Part shown: positions 8,480 through 16,500 of the stretch, one piece after another
Position numbering within the stretch: position 1 is the stretch's first letter
Layout: each line of letters opens with the position of its first letter
Assembly: GCA_002345145.1 (NCBI GenBank)
Contig: DDVC01000032.1
Coordinates: forward strand, 2,265-25,069
DNA length: 22,805 nucleotides
Source: Bacteroidetes bacterium UBA2322
GTDB lineage: Bacteria; Bacteroidota; Bacteroidia; Chitinophagales; UBA2359
Direction of reading: 5' to 3'
Program-made: the position numbers and the translations under genes
The notes under the pieces: model-generated
Databases searched by the model: none
Told to the model about the DNA's origin: nothing
The model's input: only the letters and a program-made list of their open reading frames with translations

Positions 8480-8875
8480 ATGAAAAATTTTTCTAAATTA
8501 ATTGCTGTCTTTGCGCTATTTTTGGTACTGCTGATGGCAGCCTGCCATAAACACAACCATGCCGATGAAGTAACCATTAATATACAAAGCCCCACCGAAG
8601 GAGCCGTTTTAGCCACCGCCGATTCCTTGCACATGCACATTGAATTTACCTCCTCCGATATGATTCACAATGTACTGGTTAAGGTAACCCAATTAAATAC
8701 CAACGAAACGCCTTTCATTTTTGATGAGCATGTTCATGCAGAGGAAAGCTACACTTTTCACCATATTCATGCACCCCTTGCTACAGGCAGCTACCAACTA
8801 CAGGCTACCGTTACCGGACATAGTTCTCAAGACCCTGTTTTTACCGAAACAGTCAATTTTAGCGTAGCGCCGTAA
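8480..8875 (+). CDS. Histidine-rich small lipoprotein (131 aa), possible metal binder
   Basis: This short lipoprotein has a clear signal peptide ending LLMAAC, with C22 as the lipidated residue. Right after it comes HKHNH, so the membrane-proximal linker is packed with histidines. Further HxH pairs follow: H51/H53 (HMH), H84/H86 (HVH) and H94/H95/H97 (HHIH), plus H63 and H114. That is 12 histidines in a mature chain of 110 residues. The body (ITIQSP-like opening, LATGSYQLQATVTGHSS, ending in FTETVNFSVAP) reads like a single Ig-like beta sandwich. The histidine pairs suggest binding of zinc, copper or nickel at the cell surface, but no metal transporter or metalloregulator is beside it. The fold and metal role are inferences; the gene itself and its lipid anchor are well supported. 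Confidence 0.8.
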   Translation: MKNFSKLIAVFALFLVLLMAACHKHNHADEVTINIQSPTEGAVLATADSLHMHIEFTSSDMIHNVLVKVTQLNTNETPFIFDEHVHAEESYTFHHIHAPLATGSYQLQATVTGHSSQDPVFTETVNFSVAP

Positions 8876-8897
8876 TAGTGGGCGCATTGGTTGTAGA

Positions 8898-8915
8898 AAC
8901 ACACAATTGTGTGTT
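8898..8915. promoter_or_regulatory. 18-bp perfect palindrome upstream of pdhB
   Basis: AACACACAATTGTGTGTT is a perfect, loop-free palindrome lying between the lipoprotein stop and the pdhB promoter. Its ACAATTGT core recurs in the palindrome at 8962-8971, with centres exactly 60 bp apart. It has no loop or T-run, so an operator is more likely than a terminator. Confidence 0.4.
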
Positions 8916-8961
8916 AATGGCATTTTACAGGTAAAAAGACATACATGTGGTGCAGCGTCTG

Positions 8962-8971
8962 AACAATTGTT
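8962..8971. promoter_or_regulatory. AACAATTGTT palindrome upstream of pdhB
   Basis: This 10-bp palindrome lies 41 bases before the pdhB -7 box. The identical sequence occurs at 19638-19647 beside the symporter -7 box, and these were the only two exact copies I found in the window. It is a candidate binding site for a shared regulator. Confidence 0.35.
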
Positions 8972-9012
8972 GCCCAAAATAGTTGTATGGGGTAGTTTTT
9001 ACCTTTTTTTTG

Positions 9013-9020
9013 TAATTTTG
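9013..9020 (+). promoter_or_regulatory. -7 promoter box (TAATTTTG) of pdhB
   Basis: TAATTTTG matches TAnnTTTG and lies 26 bases before the ATG at 9047, a fitting distance for a short leader. The nearest TTG upstream (8983-8985) has a spacer of 27, longer than usual, so the -33 element is uncertain. Confidence 0.5.
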
Positions 9021-9046
9021 CGGCACAATTTAAAAACAGCTACAAG

Positions 9047-10030
9047 ATGAGAGAAGTGCGTTTTAGAGAAGCCCTGCGCGAAGCCATGTCTGAGGAGATG
9101 CGCCATGATGAGCGCGTATTCCTAATGGGCGAAGAAGTAGCCCAATACGATGGCGCTTACAAGGTAAGCCAAGGCATGTTGGCAGAGTTTGGCGAAAAAA
9201 GAGTCATAGATACCCCCATATCAGAGCTGGGCTTTGCAGGCATAGGCGTAGGCGCTGCCATGAACGGTGTGCGCCCTATAGTAGAATTTATGACTTGGAA
9301 CTTTGCTGTTTTGGCATTTGACCAAATCATAAACTCGGCAGCAAAGATGCTGTCTATGTCGGGCGGTCAGTTTCATTGCCCCATTGTTTTTAGAGGTCCA
9401 ACCGGCTCGGCAGGGCAGTTGGGCGCTCAGCACTCCCAAACCTTTGAAGCCTGGATGGGCAGTGTGCCGGGTGTTAAAGTGGTGTCGGTTTCTAACCCTT
9501 ATGACGCCAAAGGATTGCTAAAATCTGCCATTAGAGACGATGACCCTGTACTATTTATGGAGTCGGAGGTAATGTATGGCGATGTAGGGCATATTCCCGA
9601 TGAAGAATACCTTATTCCCATAGGTAAAGCAGATATAAAGCGCGCCGGCACCGATGTTACAATAGTGTCTTACAATAAAATGATGAAAGTAGCCCTTGGC
9701 GCTGCCGAAGAGTTAGCCAAAGAAGGCATTAATGCTGAGGTAATAGATTTGCGCACCATTCGCCCTATGGACTACGAAACGCTGGTGCAATCGCTCAAAA
9801 AAACCAACCGCATGATAGTGGTAGAAGAAGCATGGCCCTTTGCCTCTGTATCTGCCGAAATTGCTTACAGCATGCAGCGTTTTGCCTTTGATTACCTTGA
9901 TGCGCCTATTTTGCGCATTACCGGTGCCGATACGCCCGTTGCCTATGCCCCCAATCTTGTTGCCGAGTTTTTACCCAATACCGGCAAGGTAATCAGGGCG
10001 GCAAAAGAGGTAATGTACCTGAAAAAGTAA
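9047..10030 (+). CDS. pdhB: Pyruvate dehydrogenase E1 component, beta subunit
   Basis: This 327-residue protein is the beta chain of the thiamine-diphosphate-dependent E1 enzyme, which decarboxylates pyruvate and passes the acetyl group to lipoyl-E2. Family signatures include the GEEVAQYDGAYKVSQGM opening, DTPISELGFAG with the cofactor-activating glutamate E60, and RGPTGSAGQLGAQHSQ with the active-site histidine H129. The transketolase C-terminal part (IVSYNKMMKVALGAAEEL, DLRTIRPMD, VVEEAWPFASVSAEI) is complete. Length matches the 325-330 residues usual for E1 beta. No E1 alpha, E2 or E3 gene is adjacent, so the complex must be encoded elsewhere. Pyruvate rather than branched-chain oxoacid is the preferred substrate call, since the chain resembles PDH E1 beta closely, but sequence alone cannot exclude the latter. 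It converges on the TraB-family gene. Confidence 0.95.
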   Translation: MREVRFREALREAMSEEMRHDERVFLMGEEVAQYDGAYKVSQGMLAEFGEKRVIDTPISELGFAGIGVGAAMNGVRPIVEFMTWNFAVLAFDQIINSAAKMLSMSGGQFHCPIVFRGPTGSAGQLGAQHSQTFEAWMGSVPGVKVVSVSNPYDAKGLLKSAIRDDDPVLFMESEVMYGDVGHIPDEEYLIPIGKADIKRAGTDVTIVSYNKMMKVALGAAEELAKEGINAEVIDLRTIRPMDYETLVQSLKKTNRMIVVEEAWPFASVSAEIAYSMQRFAFDYLDAPILRITGADTPVAYAPNLVAEFLPNTGKVIRAAKEVMYLKK

Positions 10031-10054
10031 ATGGTACTTGACAGATGGTACTTG
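10031..10054. repeat. Short tandem direct repeat ATGGTACTTG
   Basis: ATGGTACTTG occurs at 10031-10040 and again at 10045-10054, directly after the pdhB stop and within the 64-bp gap between convergent genes; a further GGTACT follows at 10054-10059. No function is apparent and no terminator hairpin was seen in this gap. Confidence 0.5.
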
Positions 10055-10094
10055 GTACTATATAGCATTTGACTACCCACTACTATCTATCAAA

Positions 10095-11507
10095 CTACTC
10101 AAACGTCATAAACGAATCAAAGAATGTATTTACTTCTTTTTGGGTAAGTTTGCGTTCAGCGCCGGTAACACTAAGCAGGTAAAAATTTTTACCTTTGCGC
10201 AGCATCACAAACCGCATGTGGCTGTTGGGCATCATTTCGCCCATTGCCAATTGCCCTTCTTGTGCCACTACCCCTAATAGCTGCACTTTGTTTTGGTAGG
10301 TAATAACAGCGCCCTTAGATTTTGCTAATCTTTCGGCTATAAGGTTATAAAATTCCTCATCGGTAATGGAAAGGGTATCGGGTATGGCGGTGTAGGCAAT
10401 ACTGTAAAACAAACCATTGGGGCGGTCGTTGTAAGTGTATAAAATCATGTCGTCTTCCATCCACTCCACCATAGCGCTATCGGGCATCAAAACCTGAAAA
10501 CCGGCTTCTTCAGCTTCAATGAGTGCAAAAGGGCTATCATATATTACAATGGCTGATGTATCGGGCAATGAGGTTTTGGTAACAGTGTTGGTTTGGTAAG
10601 TTTTATCCGAAGAATACACCGGCAATACGCTATACCCTTTTTGCCTTAGCAGCTCTATAATACCGTTTTTACCCGGCAAATGCAGCGCACCTACAGCGGT
10701 AAAAGTAGGCTGTTTGCGCATAAAACTATCCATTCGGTAAGCCATAGTTTTGTTTCGGTCTATTACCAGGGCACGGTCAAACGACTCCGTTACCGATTCT
10801 TTCTGACCTTCATACAATTTAAGCAAAGCGTCTAAATCTTGTCGGGCATAGTATTCTATCATGTCTTCCCCCATAGCATCATAAGAGCCGGCATTGTTTA
10901 CCTGTTCCAGCAGCATTTCGGCTTGTACTTTCAGCGGTAATTTGTCTATGGCTTGCATTTGCTCCCGCACACTTTCTATGCTAATGAGTTGTTTACGCTG
11001 CTTTTTACCCTCCTCCTGAAAATACATATCTAAAATGAGTTCACTTTTAGGCAATTCTTCGGCAGCAGCATCCATTTCAGTGAGTAGTGAAGCCAGAAAC
11101 ATGGGTTTAATTTTATCTACATTGTAAATGAAGGTCATAAACCCTAATTTTTGCGACACGGCTTTTTTTACCCGCTGGTACGTTTCCGCATCATACAAAT
11201 CTTTTAGGGTAGTATCGCGCATATACATCTGTTTCATAGCGCCAACCATATCTTTGATACCCATTTTATCGGTAACAATTTCAAGGGCTACCGCTTTGCA
11301 GGCACTAAGACTTACCAGCACCGAGTCGCCAAGGTTATGCACACGGCTGTTTCGGGAGTGCATGGTGCCATACAGGTACGATGGTTGTTTTAACCCGTTG
11401 CCCTCTATGCGCCAGTGAAGCGTATTGTAGGGTTGAGCAAGCAAACCAGCAAAATGGCCAACAAGTGCCGGCAACAAAAAAGCTATTAAAATAGCAAAAA
11501 AACGCAT
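10095..11507 (-). CDS. TraB/GumN-family protein with an extra C-terminal domain
   Basis: The ATG at 11507 gives a 470-residue protein starting with a signal peptide (MRFFAILIAFLLPALVGHF, then LLAQ). A longer frame begins at a TTG at 11543, but it adds 12 polar residues ahead of that signal and is unlikely. Residues about 30-295 are a TraB/PrgY/GumN domain, the fold of the Tiki metalloprotease-like proteins: GTMH at 47-50, conserved E76 in AVALE, RN at 251-252 and a second GALH at 273-276. These residues correspond to the putative metal site of the family. About 170 further residues follow; the ending (RFVMLRKGKNFYLLSVTG, then VNTFFDSFMTFE) is reminiscent of PsbP-like or DUF1795 domains. An extracytoplasmic location is likely, while substrate and activity are unknown. 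It is divergent from the efflux adaptor gene. Confidence 0.8.
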   Translation of the reverse strand: MRFFAILIAFLLPALVGHFAGLLAQPYNTLHWRIEGNGLKQPSYLYGTMHSRNSRVHNLGDSVLVSLSACKAVALEIVTDKMGIKDMVGAMKQMYMRDTTLKDLYDAETYQRVKKAVSQKLGFMTFIYNVDKIKPMFLASLLTEMDAAAEELPKSELILDMYFQEEGKKQRKQLISIESVREQMQAIDKLPLKVQAEMLLEQVNNAGSYDAMGEDMIEYYARQDLDALLKLYEGQKESVTESFDRALVIDRNKTMAYRMDSFMRKQPTFTAVGALHLPGKNGIIELLRQKGYSVLPVYSSDKTYQTNTVTKTSLPDTSAIVIYDSPFALIEAEEAGFQVLMPDSAMVEWMEDDMILYTYNDRPNGLFYSIAYTAIPDTLSITDEEFYNLIAERLAKSKGAVITYQNKVQLLGVVAQEGQLAMGEMMPNSHMRFVMLRKGKNFYLLSVTGAERKLTQKEVNTFFDSFMTFE

Positions 11508-11622
11508 AATCTTATTAGAATTTAAAACAAAGTAAGCTGTCAAAGCAAAAAAAAGGAGGAAAAAAGTAAGTTATTGAAGCAAAAACAAACTAATAAGCCA
11601 AACAAAAAAAACAGCCCGATAG

Positions 11623-11651
11623 TTGGTGCGTTTTGCAGTAAACTATATTTA
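11623..11651 (+). promoter_or_regulatory. Candidate promoter of the efflux adaptor gene
   Basis: A TTG at 11623-11625 and TATATTTA at 11644-11651 are separated by 18 bases; the -7 box differs from TAnnTTTG only at its last base. The start codon lies 16 bases downstream, so the leader would be very short. Confidence 0.4.
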
Positions 11652-11667
11652 CAAAAGCTAAGTAGCA

Positions 11668-13026
11668 ATGGCAGTTCAGAATAAAAAGAAAAAGAGCAAT
11701 CGGTGGTTATATATAACCGGAGCAGTAACCTTGTTGGTACTTGCCGGTTTAGGCATAGGCAAACAACAGGGGTGGATAGGCAAACCACAGCTTACCAAAG
11801 TAACCGCCGAAAAAGCCGAAAACCGAACCATTATAGAAACTGTATCGGCAAACGGTAAAATATATCCCGAAGTGGAAGTATCTATTACTCCCGATGTATC
11901 AGGCGAAGTAGTACAACTATTAGTAGAAGAAGGAGACTCGGTAAAAGCCGGCGATCTGCTGGCAAAAATTAATCCCGATACCTACAACTCTATGGTAGAA
12001 CGCGCCGATGCTGCCGTAAATGCCTCTAAATCAACCACCTCTAACGTGGAGGCACAGGTTACGCAGTTGCAAGTGCAATTAGAACAGGCAAAAAAGAATT
12101 TTGCCCGAAATAAACAACTGTTTAACGATGGAGTAATTGCCGCCGCCGAATTAGAAACTGCCGAAACTGCGGTAAAAAATGTAGAAGCCCAGATTGTTGC
12201 CCTCCGCAAATCAATTGAAGGCTCCTCTTTTAACGAACAGAGCGCCAAAGCCACTCTTAAAGAAGCCAAAGAAAACCTGCGCCGCACTAATGTGTATGCA
12301 CCCATGAGCGGCATCATATCTAAGCTGAATGTTAAAAAAGGAGAGCGTGTGGTTGGTACCTCACAGTTTGCCGGTACCGAAATTATGAAAATAGCCAACT
12401 TCAATAACATAGAAGTTAGAGTTGATGTTAGCGAAAACGATATTATTAGGGTTAAAACCGGTGATACCGCAGTTGTAGAAATTGATGCCTACTTAGACCG
12501 AAAATTTACCGGCGTAGTAACCCAAATTGCCAGCAGCTCCAATGCCATTAACCAACTTTCTGCCGACCAGATAACCAATTTTACCGTTAAAATTAAACTC
12601 CAAAAAGATACCTACGCCTTACTGTACAAAGAGTATAAAATGCCTTTCAGACCGGGTATGTCGGCAGCCGTTGATATTCAAACCCGAACAGCGGCAGGCG
12701 TAGTTACCGTTCCTATACAAGCTGTTACCACCCGCGAGGTTCCCGATTCGCTCCGAGCCAATAAAGGCTCAAAAGTTTCGGAGTTAGATGAGCTGGTGTT
12801 TGTATTAGAAGGAAACAAAGTAAAAAGCCGAAAAATAAAACCGGGCATTCAAGATAATACCTATATTGAAATTTTGAGCGGCTTACAAGCCGGCGAACAA
12901 GTAATAACAGCCCCTTACCGGGTGGTTAATAAAAAACTAAAAGATGATATGGAAGTAGAGGTTGTACCCAAAGACCAACTCTACACCCAAACCGGTAAAG
13001 CCAAAAAAGAAGAAGAAGAGGAATAA
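11668..13026 (+). CDS. Efflux RND/MacA-type periplasmic adaptor subunit (HlyD family)
   Basis: This 452-residue membrane-fusion protein would link an inner-membrane pump to an outer-membrane TolC-like channel. A lysine-rich N-terminus (NKKKKSNRW) precedes one membrane anchor at about 13-31. Two lipoyl half-motifs lie at about 68-103 (ITPDVSGEVVQLLVEEGDSV) and 207-240 (VYAPMSGIISKLNVKKGERV), and flank an alpha-helical hairpin of about 100 residues (105-205) rich in Ala, Glu, Gln and Lys. Beta-barrel and membrane-proximal domains follow, with FRPGMSAAVDIQT near 331-343. The protein ends in a charged tail, KAKKEEEEE. Such genes usually travel with a MacB-like ABC permease or RND pump and an outer-membrane factor; none is present here, the next gene being a protease after a 486-bp gap. 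Family is certain; the transported compound is unknown. Confidence 0.92.
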   Translation: MAVQNKKKKSNRWLYITGAVTLLVLAGLGIGKQQGWIGKPQLTKVTAEKAENRTIIETVSANGKIYPEVEVSITPDVSGEVVQLLVEEGDSVKAGDLLAKINPDTYNSMVERADAAVNASKSTTSNVEAQVTQLQVQLEQAKKNFARNKQLFNDGVIAAAELETAETAVKNVEAQIVALRKSIEGSSFNEQSAKATLKEAKENLRRTNVYAPMSGIISKLNVKKGERVVGTSQFAGTEIMKIANFNNIEVRVDVSENDIIRVKTGDTAVVEIDAYLDRKFTGVVTQIASSSNAINQLSADQITNFTVKIKLQKDTYALLYKEYKMPFRPGMSAAVDIQTRTAAGVVTVPIQAVTTREVPDSLRANKGSKVSELDELVFVLEGNKVKSRKIKPGIQDNTYIEILSGLQAGEQVITAPYRVVNKKLKDDMEVEVVPKDQLYTQTGKAKKEEEEE

Positions 13027-13512
13027 TACAATTACTCTTTTTTTTCTGCACTTGTTTTGTGTGATTTATCTTGTATGCCTTTAACTTTTGCCACTAAATT
13101 TTCAGGGCACATAGCGCACACAACATTATAATTTATTTTATTTATGTCATTGCCGGCAAGGCAGCGTTTGGGGGTGCAGTTTCTTTATGCCAGCCTACAA
13201 GAGGTTGACTCAAACAGGCTTTGTGTATAGCAAAACAAATTAACATTGCTCCTGGTGCACACCCAAACCTTAGTTGGTTATACAAGTTTGCCACAGCCTG
13301 CGCGTTTTTTACCATCAACCATAAAATTCCAGTTGCAGAGCACAACCTTTATTGTCATAATTACGTAAAAAAGGTAACAAGGTGTGTTTAACCACCTCTG
13401 CCTGCCCTTACAAAATTTATATCCCTTTATTACCGGAAAATTGTGCACACTTGTGTGCAAAACAGTAATTATTGTAGTTCACTGCTACAAAGCAGCGCTA
13501 AATAAAGAGGAT
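13027..13512. other. 486-bp intergenic region ahead of the subtilase gene
   Basis: I see no gene here: frames on both strands are short and without recognisable composition. It holds a dyad at 13441-13462 and a distant promoter-like pair (TTTTG at 13055-13059, TAACTTTTG at 13082-13090), which would imply a leader of about 420 bases and is not convincing. Confidence 0.5.
13441..13462. promoter_or_regulatory. Imperfect dyad upstream of the subtilase, candidate operator
   Basis: TGCACAC at 13444-13450 and GTGTGCA at 13453-13459 form a 7-bp perfect inverted repeat with a 2-base centre; after one mismatch, two more A/T pairs extend it to 13441-13462. It ends 50 bases before the ATG at 13513. The tiny centre argues for a protein-binding site rather than an RNA hairpin. 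Confidence 0.3.
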
Positions 13513-16500
13513 ATGTATCGGTATTTTTTATTGATTTCAGTTGTTTTGTTTGTAGGATATATATCCACTCTTAACGCGCAAAACAGCACAAACGCTTACC
13601 GCCAAGGGGAATTGTTCATCAAAATATGCCCCGATTTGCGCATTTACCTTCCCCAATACCATCGGGGCAGTAATGCTCAGGATTACCCTGTTTTGGGCAA
13701 ACTGATTCAGCCCTTTGGCATTACGGCTGTTAGTCGTCCGTTTACCCGCCTCAGTGCGCCTGAGTTTAGCCATATTTACCATATAACCTTCACTCAAACC
13801 GGTAAAACCGACCTTTTATGGCGCGAACTAACCAATTTGCCACAGATAGAATATGCCGAGAGCGTACCCATTGACCAAATTTTAGATACCCCCAACGACC
13901 CCCTACTCAATAACGGTGAACAAGCCTACCTAACCGTCATCAATTCATTAGAAGCCTTAGGTTTAGGAACGGGCTCTGCCAACGTAGTGCTTGCCCTTGT
14001 AGATGATGCCGTGAGCCTTAACCACGAAGACCTTGCTCCCTGCATTTACACCAATCCAAACGAAATACCCGGAAACGGCATAGATGATGACGGCAACGGA
14101 CTTATTGACGACTGGCAAGGCTGGGATTTTGCCGATGCTGATAATAATGCCAACCCACCCGATAATGCATCGGCAGCATCTTTTTCGCACGGAACGCACT
14201 GCGCCGGTACAGCAGGAGCAGCTACCAACAACGGCATTGGCATAGCCTCATTGGGAAGCGGGGTAAAAATTTTACCTGTTAAATGCACTGCTAATTTTTC
14301 AAACAATACAGCGCTTATTACACATGGCTGGCAAGGCGTAGAATATGCTATAGCACAGGGCGCTCACATTATCAGCATATCGTGGGGTAGTACACAGTAT
14401 TCTTCGGTTTACAATAGTTTGGTAAGTTATGCGCATAATCAGGGCATTGTTATAGTTGCTGCCGCAGGCAATGCCAATACCGATACACCCTTTTACCCTG
14501 CCGCTTATGAATCTGTTTTATCAGTAGCTGCCTGCGATAATAGCGGCAAAAAAGCCTCTTTCAGCAATTACGGCACATGGATAGACTTGGTAGCGCCGGG
14601 CGTAAACATAAAAAGCGCCGTTGCCTCTCTTGGCAATGCTTATGGTATAAAAAGCGGCACCTCTATGGCAACGCCATTGGTAGCCGGGTTATGCGCCTTA
14701 TTGCGCTCGCATAACAACAACCTTAACCCTGACGAAATAAAAAACTGCCTTACCAATACAGCTACCGATATAAGCTTACAAAATCCCGATTACACCGGCA
14801 AATTGGGTGCCGGTATGGTCAATGCCTACAATGCAGTACTTTGCGCCCTGCCCGATATGGGCTGCAATGCACCAAGCGGATTACATGCCACCAATGTAGG
14901 CGCTACCGGCGCTACCCTAAACTGGCAAAGCATAAACAATGCCGCCCTTTATACACTGCGCTACAAACCTACAAGCAGCGCCAACTGGATAACTAAAAAC
15001 ACGCCCACCAATACGCTACCGGTTGCCGATTTAGCGGCTTGCTCTACCTATGAGTTTCAGGTAAGGGTAACCTGCCCGGGCGGGCAACCTTCTGTTTTTT
15101 CGGGTTCTTACTACTTAAACACCATTGCTGCCGAAACGCTAACCTACTGCCAAACTAATGCCCTAAACAGCTCGGCAGAATGGATTGGACAGGTGGCTTT
15201 GAACAATTTACTGCATACAGCCACCACACCCCCCAATGCAAACACAGGCTATGAAAATAATACCTGTTCCGAAGCCAACTTGCAAACCGGCAACAGCTAC
15301 ACCTTAGTTCTGACACCAGCATTTGCTTTAACACCCTATAATGAATACTGGCGAGTTTGGATAGATTACAACCGAAATGGCAGTTTTTCTGATACCGGAG
15401 AATTAGTATTTGATTCGGGCAGTGTTTCTGCCTCGGCAGTAAGTGGCACAATAACTGTTCCTGCTAACCTGACAACCGGCAAAACCACCATGCGAGTAGC
15501 TATGAAATGGGTAGGCAGCGAAGATTACAGTTTACCCAATCCCTGCATAGCTTTTGCTATGGGGCAGGTAAAAGATTTTGGGGTAAATATAACAGCGCCA
15601 CCGGTAAACAACTGCCCAAGTCCGCTAAACCCAAGTACAGCAGATATTACTTTTCAAAGTGCAGTTATCAATTGTACCGTTCCGCCTACATCGGGAAGCT
15701 ATATACTGGAGTATAGAGAAATCAATCAAACCAATTGGCAAAGCATCAGTGGCATTGGAGCATTTCCTTATACAGTAAACGGGTTGCTAAGTGCAACCGG
15801 TTATCAGTATAGAATTAAACAACAATGTAGCAGTGGCTTAACTTCCGATTATTCGCCTACCGGTTATTTCACCACCGCCCAGCCGCCATGTAATGCCCCC
15901 GAAACTTCAACAGCATTGGGCATTACCAACGTGGCAACTACCATTACATGGAGTAGTGTATCCGGCACCGCAACGTTTGAAATACGCTATCGCCAGCAAG
16001 GGTTGGCAGCGCCTTGGCTGCTTACTACCGCAGTGGGTTATACTGCCACCCTTGCCGGCTTGGTGCCGGGTACCTCTTATGAATACCAAATCCGAAGCAT
16101 TTGCAGCCAGGTAAATGTAGGTAATTTTTCGGCTGTTTTTGTTTTTACCACTGCCGGCTCTTGCCTTACACCTACCGGCTTAACCGCTGCCAACATTTCC
16201 CCCAATACCGCCCTTGCGCAGTGGAATGCACAGGCAGGCGTTGCCTCCTATCAGGTGCGCTACCGCAAACAGGGCTCGCCCGAGTGGCAGAATCAAATTA
16301 CCATTACTAACAGTTTTCAACTTACCGGCTTAGAAGAAGGAGCTACTTATGAAGTAAGGGTTAGAACAGTTTGTAATGCGGGTAGCAGCAGCGCTTTTTC
16401 GGCTATTTACACCTTTATTACCAATGCCGCTCTCAATTGTGCAACCCCCACAGGGTTAACCGTATTAAATGCTACTGCCAATAACGCACAATTAACATGG

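Noticed and set aside
10190..10197. TACCTTTG on the plus strand inside the TraB-family gene
   Set aside because: It lies antisense within a coding region, with no TTG at the right spacing and no plus-strand gene to serve.
13055..13090. TTTTG and TAACTTTTG as a promoter for the subtilase
   Set aside because: Spacer is 22 bases, the -7 box has a mismatch, and the leader would be over 400 bases; too weak to call.
13142..13460. Minus-strand open frames of 60 and 67 codons in the region before the subtilase
   Set aside because: They overlap each other in different frames, lack promoter signals and show no recognisable sequence.
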